A stretch of DNA of 64,000 nt from Streptomyces sp. TRM70350 (lineage in GTDB: Bacteria > Actinomycetota > Actinomycetes > Streptomycetales > Streptomycetaceae). Where the stretch lies: NCBI RefSeq assembly GCF_019219825.1, contig NZ_JAHUXH010000005.1, forward strand, positions 1-64,000, read 5' to 3'. Position 1 is the first letter of the stretch; each line of letters begins with the position of its first letter. The position numbers were made by a program, and so were the translations under genes. The notes under the pieces were generated by a model. That model had not been told where the DNA came from. It was given only the letters and a program-made list of their open reading frames with translations, and ran no database searches. Shown piece after piece: positions 39,038 to 48,933 of this stretch.

Positions 39038-39397
39038 GTGGATCGTGTCGCGCTGCGCGGCCTGAAGGCCCGCGGGCACCACGGTGTGTTCCCCAGGGAG
39101 CGCGAGGAGGGCCAGACCTTCATCGTGGACCTCGTCCTCGGCCTGGACACCCGCCCGGCCGCGGCCGACGACGACCTGGCGAAGACCGTGCACTACGGCA
39201 TCGTGGCGGAGGAGGTCGTGGCCGTCGTCGAGGGCGAGCCCGTCAACCTCATCGAGACGCTCGCCGAGCGCATCGCCCAGGCCTGTCTGAAGCACGAAGG
39301 GGTTCAGGAGATCGAGGTCACCGTCCACAAACCGGACGCACCGATCACGGTCCCCTTCGACGACGTGACCGTCACCATCACCCGGAGCCGAGTATGA
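39038..39397 (+). CDS. folB: Dihydroneopterin aldolase FolB
   Basis: 119 aa from GTG 39038, with AGGAG 8 nt upstream. Typical features are the start VDRVALRGLKARGHHGVFPREREEGQ, VHYGIVAEEV, LIETLAERIAQACL and VTVHKPDAPI. The enzyme splits dihydroneopterin to 6-hydroxymethyl-dihydropterin in folate synthesis and normally forms an octameric ring. Its stop overlaps folK (ATGA). The 298-nt upstream gap suggests folB and folK have their own promoter besides any read-through from folP. Confidence 0.95.
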   Translation: MDRVALRGLKARGHHGVFPREREEGQTFIVDLVLGLDTRPAAADDDLAKTVHYGIVAEEVVAVVEGEPVNLIETLAERIAQACLKHEGVQEIEVTVHKPDAPITVPFDDVTVTITRSRV

Positions 39398-40005
39398 CCG
39401 CGTTCTTCACCGAGGGTCACAGCGACCCGACCGTACAGCCGGTACCCGCCTCCGTCGTCGAGAAGGTCGACGCCGCCGACACCACCCTGCACAACCCCAA
39501 ACGGGCCGTGATCTCCATCGGCTCCAACCTCGGCAACCGCCTGGAGACCCTGCAGGGCGCCATCGACGCCCTGGAGGACACCCCGGGTGTCCGCATCAAG
39601 GCCGTGTCCCCGGTGTACGAGACGGAGCCGTGGGGCGTCGAGCCGGGCAGCCAGCCGTCGTACTTCAACGCGGTCGTGGTCCTGAAGACCACCCTGCCCC
39701 CCTCCTCCCTCCTGGAGCGGGCGCACGCGGTCGAGGAGGCCTTCCACCGGGTCCGCGACGAGCACTGGGGCCCGCGCACGCTCGACGTCGACATCGTGTC
39801 GTACGCCGACGTCGTCTCCGACGACCCGACGCTCACCCTCCCCCACCCGCGCGCCCACGAACGCGCCTTCGTCCTCGCCCCCTGGCACGACGTGGACCCC
39901 GACGCCCAAGTGCCCGGCCGCGGCGCCGTCGCCGACCTGCTCGGCGCGGTCACCCGCAACGGTGTCGCTCCCCGCGCCGACCTGGAACTCCAGCTGCCCG
40001 AGTAG
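39394..40005 (+). CDS. folK: HPPK pyrophosphokinase FolK
   Basis: 203 aa. A non-conserved N-terminal extension (about 1-37) precedes the HPPK fold: AVISIGSNLGNRLETLQGAI, VSPVYETEPWG, SYFNAVVVLKT, HWGPRTLDVDIV and LPHPRAHERAFVL. The RTLDVDI Asp pair binds magnesium. The enzyme moves pyrophosphate from ATP to hydroxymethyl-dihydropterin, giving the FolP substrate. Coupled to folB by a 4-nt overlap. The DUF3180 gene follows after 55 nt. Confidence 0.95.
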   Translation: MTAFFTEGHSDPTVQPVPASVVEKVDAADTTLHNPKRAVISIGSNLGNRLETLQGAIDALEDTPGVRIKAVSPVYETEPWGVEPGSQPSYFNAVVVLKTTLPPSSLLERAHAVEEAFHRVRDEHWGPRTLDVDIVSYADVVSDDPTLTLPHPRAHERAFVLAPWHDVDPDAQVPGRGAVADLLGAVTRNGVAPRADLELQLPE

Positions 40006-40060
40006 TCGTTAAGGTCGAGACGGCCACAGTCCGGGGCATCCGGGGAACCGAAGGGACACC

Positions 40061-40549
40061 GTGAGAGAGCTGCGCATCAGGGTGCTGGCCGGCGTCTTCG
40101 TCGTCGCCGGGATCCTGTCCTGGGCGGGCGCCCGCCTCTGGAACTCGATCGGTACGCTCCCGAGCGTCCCCCTGGCCGCCCCCATCGTGCTGGCCCTGAT
40201 CGCCGCGGTGCTGCTCGCCACGGCGCTCTCGATCCGCGCCCGGCTCAGGGCCCAGCGCGAACGCCGTCCCGAGGCCAAGGGCGTCGACCCGCTGATGGCG
40301 GCCCGCGCGGTCGTCTTCGGCCAGGCCAGCGCCCTGGTCGCCGCCCTCGTCGCCGGGATGTACGGCGGCACGGGCGTCTTCCTGCTGGAGTCCCTCGACA
40401 TCCCGGTCCGCCGCGACCAGGCCATCTACGCCGGCTGCTCGGTGGTGGCGGGCATCGCCGTCATCGCCGCCGCGATCTTCCTGGAGCACGTCTGCAAGCT
40501 CCCGGAGGACGACGAGCACAACGGCGCGGGGGCCGCTCCGGCGGCGTGA
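40061..40549 (+). CDS. DUF3180 membrane protein
   Basis: 162 aa from GTG 40061 with GAAGGGA upstream. Four transmembrane helices (about 8-26, 38-57, 86-105 and 121-143) and a short acidic tail. DUF3180 proteins are found after folK in many actinobacteria, so membership of the folate operon is a conserved trait, but no function is known. It is convergent with folE, 16 nt apart. Confidence 0.88.
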   Translation: MRELRIRVLAGVFVVAGILSWAGARLWNSIGTLPSVPLAAPIVLALIAAVLLATALSIRARLRAQRERRPEAKGVDPLMAARAVVFGQASALVAALVAGMYGGTGVFLLESLDIPVRRDQAIYAGCSVVAGIAVIAAAIFLEHVCKLPEDDEHNGAGAAPAA

Positions 40550-40565
40550 AACCGCGGCACGTGCC

Positions 40566-41171
40566 TCAGCGAGCCATGATCAGGCTCATCGCCTCGTTCC
40601 GCGTCGCCGCGTCCCGCAGCTGGCCCCGCACCGCCGACGTGATGGTCTGCGCACCGGGCTTGCGAATGCCCCGCATCGACATGCACATGTGCTCGCACTC
40701 CACGACCACGATGACGCCGCGCGGCTCCAGGATCTCCATCAGGGAGTCCGCGATCTGCGTGGTGAGTCGTTCCTGCACCTGCGGCCGGCGGGCATAGACG
40801 TCCACCAGGCGGGCCAGCTTGGACAGCCCGGTGATCTTGCCGGAGGTGGACGGGATGTATCCCACGTGGGCGACGCCCCGGAACGGCACCAGGTGGTGCT
40901 CACACGTCGAGTACACCTCGATGTCCTTCACGAGCACCATCTCGTCGTGCCCGATGTCGAACGTCGTCGTCAGCACGTCCTCGGGCTTCTGCCACAACCC
41001 CGCGAATATCTCCTTGTAAGCCCGCGCCACCCGCGCCGGCGTCTCCCGGAGCCCCTCGCGATCGGGGTCCTCGCCGACCGCGATCAGCAGTTCGCGTACG
41101 GCGTTCTCGGCGCGCTTCTCGTCGAACTCGCCGATCGTGCCCTCGCCGTCCAGCGTCACGGGGTCGGTCAT
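40566..41171 (-). CDS. folE: GTP cyclohydrolase I FolE
   Basis: 201 aa. The enzyme opens the GTP imidazole ring to give dihydroneopterin triphosphate, the first folate step. Zinc ligands are visible in [11 protein letters not shown] (Cys90, His93) and [11 protein letters not shown] (the second cysteine near 161). [27 protein letters not shown] is the conserved core. It stands on the opposite strand to folP-folB-folK and is separated from ftsH by a hairpin, so it likely has its own promoter at about 41175-41230. Confidence 0.97.
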   Translation of the reverse strand: MTDPVTLDGEGTIGEFDEKRAENAVRELLIAVGEDPDREGLRETPARVARAYKEIFAGLWQKPEDVLTTTFDIGHDEMVLVKDIEVYSTCEHHLVPFRGVAHVGYIPSTSGKITGLSKLARLVDVYARRPQVQERLTTQIADSLMEILEPRGVIVVVECEHMCMSMRGIRKPGAQTITSAVRGQLRDAATRNEAMSLIMAR

Positions 41172-41232
41172 GTGGTGCCTCGTTCCTGTGCCTGACGCGT
41201 GCTGAGACGCGTCCCATCTGTGCGCATACGTC

Positions 41233-41273
41233 GATGCCGCGCCCCCAGGCTAGAACCAGGGGGGCGCGGCATC
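41233..41273. terminator. Hairpin terminator between ftsH and folE
   Basis: 14-bp perfect arms GATGCCGCGCCCCC (41233-41246) and GGGGGCGCGGCATC (41260-41273) around a 13-nt loop. Located 38 nt past the ftsH stop, in the direction of ftsH transcription. Confidence 0.85.
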
Positions 41274-41310
41274 CATTCCGGGCCTGGTGGGCCGCAGGGC
41301 GGCCCGGGGC

Positions 41311-43350
41311 TCAGGCTTCGGGACGGTCCTCCGGGGCGGCCGGTTCGGCTGCCGGGGCGGGCTCCGTCGCCGAGCTCTTCGCGGTGATCGCCGCCGTCGC
41401 GCCGTTGGCGCCGTTCGTCAGTGCGAGCTCCTTCGGGGAGAGCACCGGCGGACGGGTGGACGGCGTACGGCGGGAGGAACCGGTCCACGCGGGACGCGGC
41501 GGCCGCTTGACGATCGGCGCGAAGATCTCGGCGATCTCCTCCTTGCCCAGGGTCTCCTTCTCCAGGAGTGCCAGGACCAGGTTGTCGAGGACGTCGCGGT
41601 TCTCGACCAGGATCTCCCACGCCTCGTTGTGCGCGGTCTCGATGAGCTTCTTGACCTCTTCGTCGACGAGCGCCGCGACCTCCTCGGAGTAGTCGCGCTG
41701 GTGAGCCATCTCACGTCCGAGGAACGGCTCGCTGTTGTCACCGCCGAACTTGATCGCGCCCAGGCGCTCCGTCATGCCGTACTGGGTGACCATCGCGCGG
41801 GCCAGGTTGGTGGCCTTCTCGATGTCGTTGGCGGCACCGGTGGTCGGGTCGTGGAAGACCAGCTCCTCGGCCGCGCGGCCGCCCAGCATGTAGGCCAGCT
41901 GGTCGAGCATCTCGTTGCGCGTGGTCGAGTACTTGTCCTCGTCGGGCAGCACCATCGTGTAGCCGAGGGCGCGGCCGCGGGACAGGATCGTGATCTTGTG
42001 GACCGGGTCGGAGTTCGGCGAGGCCGCCGCGACCAGGGCGTGACCGCCCTCGTGGTACGCGGTGATCTTCTTCTCCTTGTCCGACATGATCCGGGTCCGC
42101 TTCTGCGGGCCCGCCACGACGCGGTCGATGGCCTCGTCGAGCATCTTGTTGTCGACCAGCTTCTTGTCGCTGCGGGCCGTCAGCAGGGCGGCCTCGTTCA
42201 GCACGTTCGCCAGGTCGGCGCCGGTCATGCCGGGCGTGCGGCGGGCGACCGCCGACAGGTCGACGTCGGGCGCGACCGGCTTGCCCTTCTGGTGGACCTT
42301 GAGGATCTCCAGACGGCCCTGCATGTCCGGGCGGTCGACGGCGATCTGCCGGTCGAAGCGGCCGGGGCGCAGCAGCGCCGGGTCGAGGATGTCGGGCCGG
42401 TTGGTCGCGGCGATGAGAATCACACCGCCCTTGACGTCGAAGCCGTCCATCTCGACGAGCAGCTGGTTCAGGGTCTGCTCGCGCTCGTCGTGACCGCCGC
42501 CGAGGCCGGCGCCGCGGTGGCGGCCGACCGCGTCGATCTCGTCGACGAAGACGATCGCCGGGGCGTTCGCCTTGGCCTGCTCGAACAGGTCACGGACCCG
42601 GGAGGCACCGACGCCGACGAACATCTCGACGAAGTCGGAACCGGAGATCGAGTAGAAGGGCACGCCCGCCTCGCCGGCCACGGCACGCGCGAGCAGCGTC
42701 TTGCCGGTGCCGGGCGGGCCGTACAGCAGCACGCCCTTGGGGATCTTGGCGCCGACGGCCTGGAACTTGGCCGGCTCCTGCAGGAACTCCTTGATCTCCT
42801 GGAGCTCCTCGACGGCCTCGTCGGCACCCGCGACGTCCACGAACGTCGTCTTGGGGGTGTCCTTGGTGATGAGCTTGGCCTTCGACTTCCCGAAGTTCAT
42901 CACTCGGGAGCCGCCGCCCTGCATCTGGTTCATCAGGAACAGGAACACGACCACGATGAGGACGAAGGGCAGCAGAGACAGCAGGATGCTGACGAACGCG
43001 TTCTGCTTGGTCGGTGTGACCGTGTAACCGTCCGGAATCTGCTTGTTCTGGTACTTGTCCTGCAGCGTGGAGGCGAGGTTGGCGCCCTGGTCGCCGATGT
43101 AGCTCGCCTGGATCTTGGAGCTGCCCTCGATCTTTTCGCCGTCCTTGAGCGTGACCTTGATGGTCTGCTCGTCGCCGGTGGTCAGCTTGGCCGCTTCGAC
43201 CCTGTTGTCACTGATCGCCTGGACGACCTGGCCGGTGTCCACCGTCTTGTAGCCCCCGGACGAGCCGACGACCTGCATCAACACGACCACGGCAAGGACG
43301 GCCAGCACGATCCACATGACCGGCCCACGGAAGTATCGCTTCACGTCCAT
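41311..43350 (-). CDS. ftsH: ATP-dependent zinc metalloprotease FtsH
   Basis: 679 aa from ATG 43350 (MDVKRYFRG); an in-frame ATG at 43386 adds 12 residues. Neither start has a strong ribosome site. Two membrane helices (about 11-28 and 119-139) frame a small external domain. The AAA+ module has Walker A GPPGTGKT (211-218), Walker B IVFVDEID and the arginine-finger region RPGRFDRQI. The zinc site is YHEGGHALV (HExxH). It degrades membrane and some soluble proteins. The C-terminal Ala/Pro-rich tail is not conserved. Confidence 0.96.
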   Translation of the reverse strand: MDVKRYFRGPVMWIVLAVLAVVVLMQVVGSSGGYKTVDTGQVVQAISDNRVEAAKLTTGDEQTIKVTLKDGEKIEGSSKIQASYIGDQGANLASTLQDKYQNKQIPDGYTVTPTKQNAFVSILLSLLPFVLIVVVFLFLMNQMQGGGSRVMNFGKSKAKLITKDTPKTTFVDVAGADEAVEELQEIKEFLQEPAKFQAVGAKIPKGVLLYGPPGTGKTLLARAVAGEAGVPFYSISGSDFVEMFVGVGASRVRDLFEQAKANAPAIVFVDEIDAVGRHRGAGLGGGHDEREQTLNQLLVEMDGFDVKGGVILIAATNRPDILDPALLRPGRFDRQIAVDRPDMQGRLEILKVHQKGKPVAPDVDLSAVARRTPGMTGADLANVLNEAALLTARSDKKLVDNKMLDEAIDRVVAGPQKRTRIMSDKEKKITAYHEGGHALVAAASPNSDPVHKITILSRGRALGYTMVLPDEDKYSTTRNEMLDQLAYMLGGRAAEELVFHDPTTGAANDIEKATNLARAMVTQYGMTERLGAIKFGGDNSEPFLGREMAHQRDYSEEVAALVDEEVKKLIETAHNEAWEILVENRDVLDNLVLALLEKETLGKEEIAEIFAPIVKRPPRPAWTGSSRRTPSTRPPVLSPKELALTNGANGATAAITAKSSATEPAPAAEPAAPEDRPEA

Positions 43351-43534
43351 CCATACGGAGCGGTGCCGCCCCGTCCCTCCTGCCATAGTGAGTTTGATAA
43401 GACAGTTCTTCTGACGGTACCCCAGCAATGGTGCCCGAAGCCGCACGGGACGGCTGGCGAACCCGTCTGCATGCTCCAACGGCGCGAGACCCGCCGGGGT
43501 TCCCGATCTCCCTACAAGGCCGCAGCCGTCCGGC

Positions 43535-44095
43535 TCAGCCGCCGTAGACGTGGGGCGCGAGCGTACCGACGAACGGGAGGTTGCGGTACTTCTCGGCATA
43601 GTCGAGGCCGTAGCCCACGACGAACTCGTTGGGGATGTCGAAGCCGACCCATTCCACGTCGATGGCGACCTTCGCGGCCTCCGGCTTGCGCAGCAGCGTG
43701 CACACCTTCAGGGAGGCGGGCTCGCGGGAGCCGAGGTTGGAGATCAGCCAGGACAGGGTCAGGCCGGAGTCGATGATGTCCTCGACGATGAGGACGTGCT
43801 TGCCCTTGATGTCGGTGTCGAGGTCCTTGAGGATCCGCACGACACCGGAGGACTGGGTGCCCGCGCCGTAGGACGACACCGCCATCCAGTCCATGGTGAG
43901 CGAGGTGGACAGCGCCCGGGCGAGGTCCGCCATGACCATCACCGCGCCCTTGAGGACGCCGACGATCAGCAGGTCCTTGCCCGCGTACTCCGCGTCGATC
44001 TTCGCGGCCAGCTCGGCCAGCTTCGCGTCGATCTCTTCCTTGGTGATGAGTACCTGCTTGAGGTCGGCACCCATGTCTTTCGCGTCCACCCGCAT
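43535..44095 (-). CDS. hpt: Hypoxanthine phosphoribosyltransferase
   Basis: 186 aa from ATG 44095. A purine salvage enzyme that adds ribose-5-phosphate from PRPP to hypoxanthine or guanine. The PRPP loop reads [17 protein letters not shown], with flanking [17 protein letters not shown] and [15 protein letters not shown] (flexible loop). [17 protein letters not shown] is the typical end. Located between tilS (97 nt upstream) and ftsH, an order kept in many Gram-positive bacteria. Confidence 0.96.
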   Translation of the reverse strand: MRVDAKDMGADLKQVLITKEEIDAKLAELAAKIDAEYAGKDLLIVGVLKGAVMVMADLARALSTSLTMDWMAVSSYGAGTQSSGVVRILKDLDTDIKGKHVLIVEDIIDSGLTLSWLISNLGSREPASLKVCTLLRKPEAAKVAIDVEWVGFDIPNEFVVGYGLDYAEKYRNLPFVGTLAPHVYGG

Positions 44096-44192
44096 CACTT
44101 TCGGTCGTCCCACCGGCCGTCTCCGAAACGCCCTCGACCGCGTGAGCGGCCCTCGTGGGGCCGTACGCACGGTCCGGTGGGAGGGTCCGGAT

Positions 44193-45221
44193 TCAGCCTT
44201 GCCGAATCACCAGTCTGCCACCCTGGCGCCGGGCGACGACTTTGCCGGGGAGATTGATGGCTCCCTGACCGCGCCAGCCGGTGATCAGGCGGTCGACTTC
44301 CTCGATGTGACGGGCGAACAACGAACCGGCCGGCGCACCGGCCTCGATGGCGGCCCGGCGCAGGATCCGGCGGCGTACCGCGGGCGGCAGGGCGTACAGC
44401 TTGGCGCACTCCAGGCCGCCGGCGGCGTCGCGGACGGAGGCCTCGGCCTGGCTGGCCCAGGTGTCGAGGGCGTCGGCGTCGTCCCGGGAGAGCTGGGCCG
44501 TGCGGGCGAGCGCCCCGACGACGCCCTTGCCGAGCGCCTTCTCCAGGGCGGGCAGTCCCTCGTGCCGCAGCCGCGACCTGGTGTATGCCGGATCCGCGTT
44601 GTGTGGGTCGTCCCACACCGGCAGGGACTGGACCATGCAGGCCTTACGAGCGGTCTGCCGGTCGAGCTGGAGGAAGGGGCGCCGGTAACGGCCGCCGGCC
44701 CCCGAGACCGCGGCCATGCCGGACAGGGAGCGGATGCCGGAGCCGCGGGCGAGGCCGAGCAGGACGGTTTCGGCTTGGTCGTCGCGGGTGTGACCGAGCA
44801 GGACGGCGGCGGCTCGGTGGCGTACGGCGGCGGCGTCCAGGGCGGCGTACCGGGCGTCCCGGGCGGCGGCTTCGGGACCTCCGTCGCGACCGACGCGCAC
44901 GGCGACGGACTCGGCCGGGTCCAGGCCGAGCTCGCGCAGCCGCTGCACGACCTCCTCGGCGCGCAGGTCGGAGCCGGGCTGCAGGCCGTGGTCGACGGTG
45001 ATGCCGCCCGCGCGGATGCCGAGTTTGGGGGCTTCGAAGGCGACCGCTGAGGCCAGCGCCATGGAGTCGGCGCCGCCGGAGCAGGCCACGAGCACGAGCG
45101 GCGACGGGGGGCGCTCGTGGGGGCCGACGGTGTGGGGGGTGGAGGTGTGCTCGGTGAGGATGTCGTGGAGGACGCGGCGGACCGCCAGGCGTATCGCCGC
45201 GACCGCAGGATGGGGACCCAT
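44193..45221 (-). CDS. tilS: tRNA(Ile)-lysidine synthetase TilS
   Basis: 342 aa from ATG 45221 with GAAGGGA upstream. The N-type ATP pyrophosphatase loop is [16 protein letters not shown] (about 43-58), with [13 protein letters not shown] and [22 protein letters not shown] following. It changes the wobble cytidine of tRNA-Ile(CAU) to lysidine, so that AUA is read as isoleucine. The C-terminal part is shorter than in E. coli TilS, as is usual in actinobacteria. Confidence 0.95.
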   Translation of the reverse strand: MGPHPAVAAIRLAVRRVLHDILTEHTSTPHTVGPHERPPSPLVLVACSGGADSMALASAVAFEAPKLGIRAGGITVDHGLQPGSDLRAEEVVQRLRELGLDPAESVAVRVGRDGGPEAAARDARYAALDAAAVRHRAAAVLLGHTRDDQAETVLLGLARGSGIRSLSGMAAVSGAGGRYRRPFLQLDRQTARKACMVQSLPVWDDPHNADPAYTRSRLRHEGLPALEKALGKGVVGALARTAQLSRDDADALDTWASQAEASVRDAAGGLECAKLYALPPAVRRRILRRAAIEAGAPAGSLFARHIEEVDRLITGWRGQGAINLPGKVVARRQGGRLVIRQG

Positions 45222-45417
45222 TGTCCGGTTCCCTTCATGAAGTTTTTTCGGGGGGTGAGCCCGAGTTCGGTCACTCAGAGTGTGTAGATGGTGACAGAAC
45301 CGGGCCGTTCCCCGAGCATTGCACGCCTACCCATGCCTCACGGTCCCTCGGACGGGTGATTGGAGGGGCGTTCGCCTGCCGTCGGCCGGATCCGGTTCAC
45401 CACCTCTCACCCCGCAC

Positions 45418-46545
45418 TCACGTCTCACTCCTGCGATGCACCCGTGCGATCCAGTCCGCCGGTTTGGCGATCTCCGACTTGGTGGGGAGGGTGTTCGGGG
45501 AGGTCCACACACGGTTGAAGCCGTTCGTGCCGACCTCGTCGACGACAGCGCGTACGAAGCGTTCGCCGTCCCGGTACTGCCTGAGTTTGGCGTCCAGACC
45601 GAGCAGCTTGCGCAGGGCCAGGTCCAGCCGGGAGGCGCCCTTGGCACGCCGCTGCTGGAACTTCTCGCGGATCTCGGCGACGGTCCGTACGACGTCCGGG
45701 CCGACGCCGTCCATCACGAAGTCGGCGTGGCCCTCCAGCAGCGACATCACGGCGGTGAGCCGGCCGAGGATCTCGCGCTGGGCCGGGGTCTGCACCAGTT
45801 CCACCAGGGACCGGCCGCCGTCGTCCTCCTCGCCCTCGGGTCGGCCCCCGGCGAGCGTCTGGGCGGCCTCGCGGATGCGTTCGAGGACGGTCATGGGGTC
45901 GACGTCGGTCTCCGCCAAGAACGACTGGATTTCGCCCTCCAGGTGATCCCGCAGCCACGGCACGGCGGAGAACTGCGTGCGGTGGGTCTCCTCGTGCAGG
46001 CACACCCACAGGCGGAAGTCATGCGGCTCGACGTCGAGTTCGCGTTCGACGTGCACGATGTTCGGGGCGACGAGCAGCAGCCGGCCGCCGCCGTTCTCGC
46101 CGGCGGGGAGGTCGCGGGTGGCCGGGGCGAAGGTCTCGTACTGGCCGAGGACGCGGGAGGCGAGGAAGGACAGCAGCATGCCCAGTTCCACGCCGGTGAC
46201 CTTGCCGCCGACGGCGCCGAGGACCGCGCCGCCCGGGGTGTTGCCGCGCCGCTCCTGCATCTTGCCGAGCAGCGGCTTGAGCAGTTCCCGGAAGCCCGCG
46301 ACGTTGGCCCGGATCCAGCCGGGGCGGTCGACCACGAGGACCGGGGTGTCGTGGGTCTCCTCGGTGCCCATCCGGGTGAAGCCCCGGACGTGCCCCTCCG
46401 AGGCCTTGGCGTGCCGGCGAAGCTCCGCGACGACGGCCCGGGCCTCGTCGCGGCTCACTTCTGGGCCCGGCCGCACGAGCCGGGTCGCGGTCGCCACCGC
46501 GAGGTTCCAGTCGACCATCCCCGAAGAAGCACCGATGCTCGTCAT
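45418..46545 (-). CDS. Zincin-like metallopeptidase, F420-associated family
   Basis: 375 aa. The zinc motif HEETH (His184, Glu185, His188) lies in RLWVCLHEETHRTQF, with further conserved parts VPWLRDHLEGEIQSFL and EGHADFVMDGVGPD, which may supply the third ligand. It belongs to a family often labelled coenzyme F420 biosynthesis-associated or zinc-dependent metalloprotease in actinobacteria. No signal peptide, so it acts in the cytoplasm. ATG 46545 has TACGGT six bases upstream. It lies between dacB and tilS on one strand; its substrate is unknown. Confidence 0.85.
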   Translation of the reverse strand: MTSIGASSGMVDWNLAVATATRLVRPGPEVSRDEARAVVAELRRHAKASEGHVRGFTRMGTEETHDTPVLVVDRPGWIRANVAGFRELLKPLLGKMQERRGNTPGGAVLGAVGGKVTGVELGMLLSFLASRVLGQYETFAPATRDLPAGENGGGRLLLVAPNIVHVERELDVEPHDFRLWVCLHEETHRTQFSAVPWLRDHLEGEIQSFLAETDVDPMTVLERIREAAQTLAGGRPEGEEDDGGRSLVELVQTPAQREILGRLTAVMSLLEGHADFVMDGVGPDVVRTVAEIREKFQQRRAKGASRLDLALRKLLGLDAKLRQYRDGERFVRAVVDEVGTNGFNRVWTSPNTLPTKSEIAKPADWIARVHRRSET

Positions 46546-46670
46546 GCGTCAACCGTACGTGAGCGGTCCCACTTCGGGCAGGGCGTGGCGGTCGGCGGGG
46601 GCCGGGCGGTTCGCCGCCACCTCCCCGGGCACCGGCGGCGGTGAGTGCTCCAGGGAGCCCCGCACCCGGT

Positions 46671-48248
46671 TCAGCGGGAGGTCGTCAGCGCCGTCGCCGC
46701 CCGGTCCAGGGCCGTCTGGGCCGCCGTCGCGTCGGTCGTCTCCGACGCCAGGAAGGCGAAGCCCAGGACACGACCGTCCCGGGTGACGGCCGTCCCGGCC
46801 AGGGTGTTCACACCGGTGAGGGTGCCGGTCTTGGCGCGTACGACGCCGGCCGCGCCGTCGGCGTACCGGCCGCTCAGCGTGCCCGTGAAGCCGGCCACCG
46901 GCAGGCCGGTGAGGGTGGGGCGCAGTTCGGGTCGGGAAGGGTCGGCGGCCTTCAGGAGCAGCCGCGACAGCAGGTTCGCGGTGAGGCGGCCGTCGCGGTC
47001 GAGGCCGCTGCCGTCCTTGAAGCGGGCGCCCTTCAGCGGCAGGCCGAGCTTCTTCAGCTGGGCGTGGATCGCGCGTCCGGCCCCGTCGAAGTCGGCGCGT
47101 TCGCCGGTCGCGAGGGCGGTGTGGCGGGCGAGGGCCTCGGCGATGTCGTTGTCGCTGTTGGTCATCATCCGCTCGACCAGGGCCGACAGCGGCGGCGACT
47201 GGACCTCGGCGAGGGTCTGGGCGCGCTCGGTCGCCTTGGACGGGCCGGGGGACGTCGTCCGGATGCCGTGCTGGTTCAGGAGCTCCGCGAACTGCCGGGT
47301 GGCGTCCGCCGCCGGGTCCGGCACGCGCGGCGCGGGCCCGCTGGTCGAGCCGTCGGTGCGGGCCTCGTCGACCATCAGCGGGCTGACGGCGGCGATGTTG
47401 TCGTTGACACCGATGGGATGAAGTTCGGGCCCGGCGTACAGGGTGGTGTCGTACGACAGCGTCACCTCGCGCAGCTCGCGCTCCTTCAGGGCGGCCGCCG
47501 TCCTGGCGGCCAGGGTGCGCAGGCTCGCCTGGCCCGCGCTGTCCTCGTGGGCCGTGAGGGTGGGGTCGCCGCCGCCGACGAGGATGAGTTCCTTCGTGTC
47601 GGGCTCATAGGCGGTGCGCGTGGTGAGGCGGTGGTCGGCGCCCAGGGCGGACAGGGCGGCGACCGCGGTGGCGATCTTCGTGGTGGAGGCGGGGGTGAGC
47701 GCCTCGTCGGCGCCGCTGCCGTAGAGCCGCTTGCCGGTGGTCAGGTCGACGACCACGGCGGTACGGCGGCTGCCGAGCGCCGGATCGGCCAGCAGCGGGT
47801 CCAGGACACCGGCCAGGGCCCTGCCGTTCGGTGCCGACTTGACGGTGTTCGCGGCGCCGCCGAGGCCGGTCAGGACCGAGGCGGCGCTGGGTGCGGGCTT
47901 GGGCGCGCCGGCCATGCCGGGGTCGCCGCCGTGATCTGTGCCACCCGTGCCCCCCTGGACGGCGGCCCGGTCCCGCTCCGCCGTACGCTGACCTGAGGAG
48001 TCCCAGGGCCCCGCGGCGGTCACCACACCGGCGGCCAGCACGAGGCCTGCGGTGGCGGCGACCGCGGTGTACGGCCACGGATTCGCCCCCATCACCTTCC
48101 CGACCTGCGGTTTCGCGGCCGACGCCCACCGGGCGAGCCGGGGCGCGGTGGCCGCGCGGGTCCGGGCGAGACGGGGACGTACGGCGTTCGCGATCCGCGC
48201 CACATGCGGTCTCGCGGCCCGCCAAGGCCTCAGCTCGGGCACGACCAC
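46671..48248 (-). CDS. dacB: D-alanyl-D-alanine carboxypeptidase/endopeptidase (PBP4, family S13)
   Basis: 525 aa from GTG 48248, or the GTG two codons later, which sits better behind AAAGGGG. A basic 55-residue N-terminus and one membrane helix (about 61-80) anchor it outside. The penicillin-binding motifs are SxxK in ASTTK (Ser188, Lys191), SDN in MTNSDND and KTG in RAKTGTLTG. It trims or cuts wall cross-links. The long basic segment before the anchor is unusual for PBP4. It is divergent from ppa. Confidence 0.94.
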   Translation of the reverse strand: MVVPELRPWRAARPHVARIANAVRPRLARTRAATAPRLARWASAAKPQVGKVMGANPWPYTAVAATAGLVLAAGVVTAAGPWDSSGQRTAERDRAAVQGGTGGTDHGGDPGMAGAPKPAPSAASVLTGLGGAANTVKSAPNGRALAGVLDPLLADPALGSRRTAVVVDLTTGKRLYGSGADEALTPASTTKIATAVAALSALGADHRLTTRTAYEPDTKELILVGGGDPTLTAHEDSAGQASLRTLAARTAAALKERELREVTLSYDTTLYAGPELHPIGVNDNIAAVSPLMVDEARTDGSTSGPAPRVPDPAADATRQFAELLNQHGIRTTSPGPSKATERAQTLAEVQSPPLSALVERMMTNSDNDIAEALARHTALATGERADFDGAGRAIHAQLKKLGLPLKGARFKDGSGLDRDGRLTANLLSRLLLKAADPSRPELRPTLTGLPVAGFTGTLSGRYADGAAGVVRAKTGTLTGVNTLAGTAVTRDGRVLGFAFLASETTDATAAQTALDRAATALTTSR

Positions 48249-48327
48249 CAGCCCCTTTCGCGATCACACAGCTGCGTGAGGGACACTTAACCACCAGAAC
48301 TGCGTGCTGATCATGGAGGAGCCACCG

Positions 48328-48819
48328 GTGGAGTTCGACGTCACGATCGAGATTCCGAAGGGTTCGCGGAACAAGTACGAGGTGGACCACGAGACCGGTC
48401 GTATCCGCCTGGACCGCCGCCTGTTCACGTCGACCAGCTACCCGGCCGACTACGGCTTCGTCGAGAACACCCTCGGCGAGGACGGCGACCCGCTGGACGC
48501 GCTGGTCATCCTGGACGAGCCGACGTTCCCCGGCTGCCTCATCCAGTGCCGTGCGATCGGCATGTTCCGGATGACCGACGAGGCCGGCGGCGACGACAAG
48601 CTGCTGTGCGTTCCGGCCCACGACCCGCGCGTGGAGCACCTGCGCGACATTCACCACGTGTCCGAGTTCGACCGCCTGGAGATCCAGCACTTCTTCGAGG
48701 TCTACAAGGACCTGGAGCCGGGCAAGTCCGTCGAGGGCGCCAACTGGGTGGGCCGGACCGAGGCCGAGGCCGAGATCGAGCGGTCGTACAAGCGCTTCAA
48801 GGAGCAGGGCGGTCACTGA
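48328..48819 (+). CDS. ppa: Inorganic pyrophosphatase
   Basis: 163 aa from GTG 48328, preceded by GGAGGAG; an ATG further up (48313) overlaps this ribosome site, so GTG is the better start. Family I enzyme with [20 protein letters not shown] holding the metal-binding aspartates and [10 protein letters not shown] at the C-terminus. It hydrolyses pyrophosphate and so drives biosynthesis forward. A hairpin follows the stop. Confidence 0.96.
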   Translation: MEFDVTIEIPKGSRNKYEVDHETGRIRLDRRLFTSTSYPADYGFVENTLGEDGDPLDALVILDEPTFPGCLIQCRAIGMFRMTDEAGGDDKLLCVPAHDPRVEHLRDIHHVSEFDRLEIQHFFEVYKDLEPGKSVEGANWVGRTEAEAEIERSYKRFKEQGGH

Positions 48820-48838
48820 GCGCCCGCATCCCGGGTAA

Positions 48839-48868
48839 ACGGGCCGCACGCGCACGCGTGCGGCCCGT
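48839..48868. terminator. Hairpin terminator after ppa
   Basis: 14-bp arms ACGGGCCGCACGCG (48839-48852) and CGCGTGCGGCCCGT (48855-48868), a perfect inverted repeat 20 nt after the ppa stop. Confidence 0.85.
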
Positions 48869-48933
48869 CCGCGTGTCTGTGCGCATACTGGGCGATCGGG
48901 TGTGTCGTACACGGACAGGGAGCACTGCTCAAG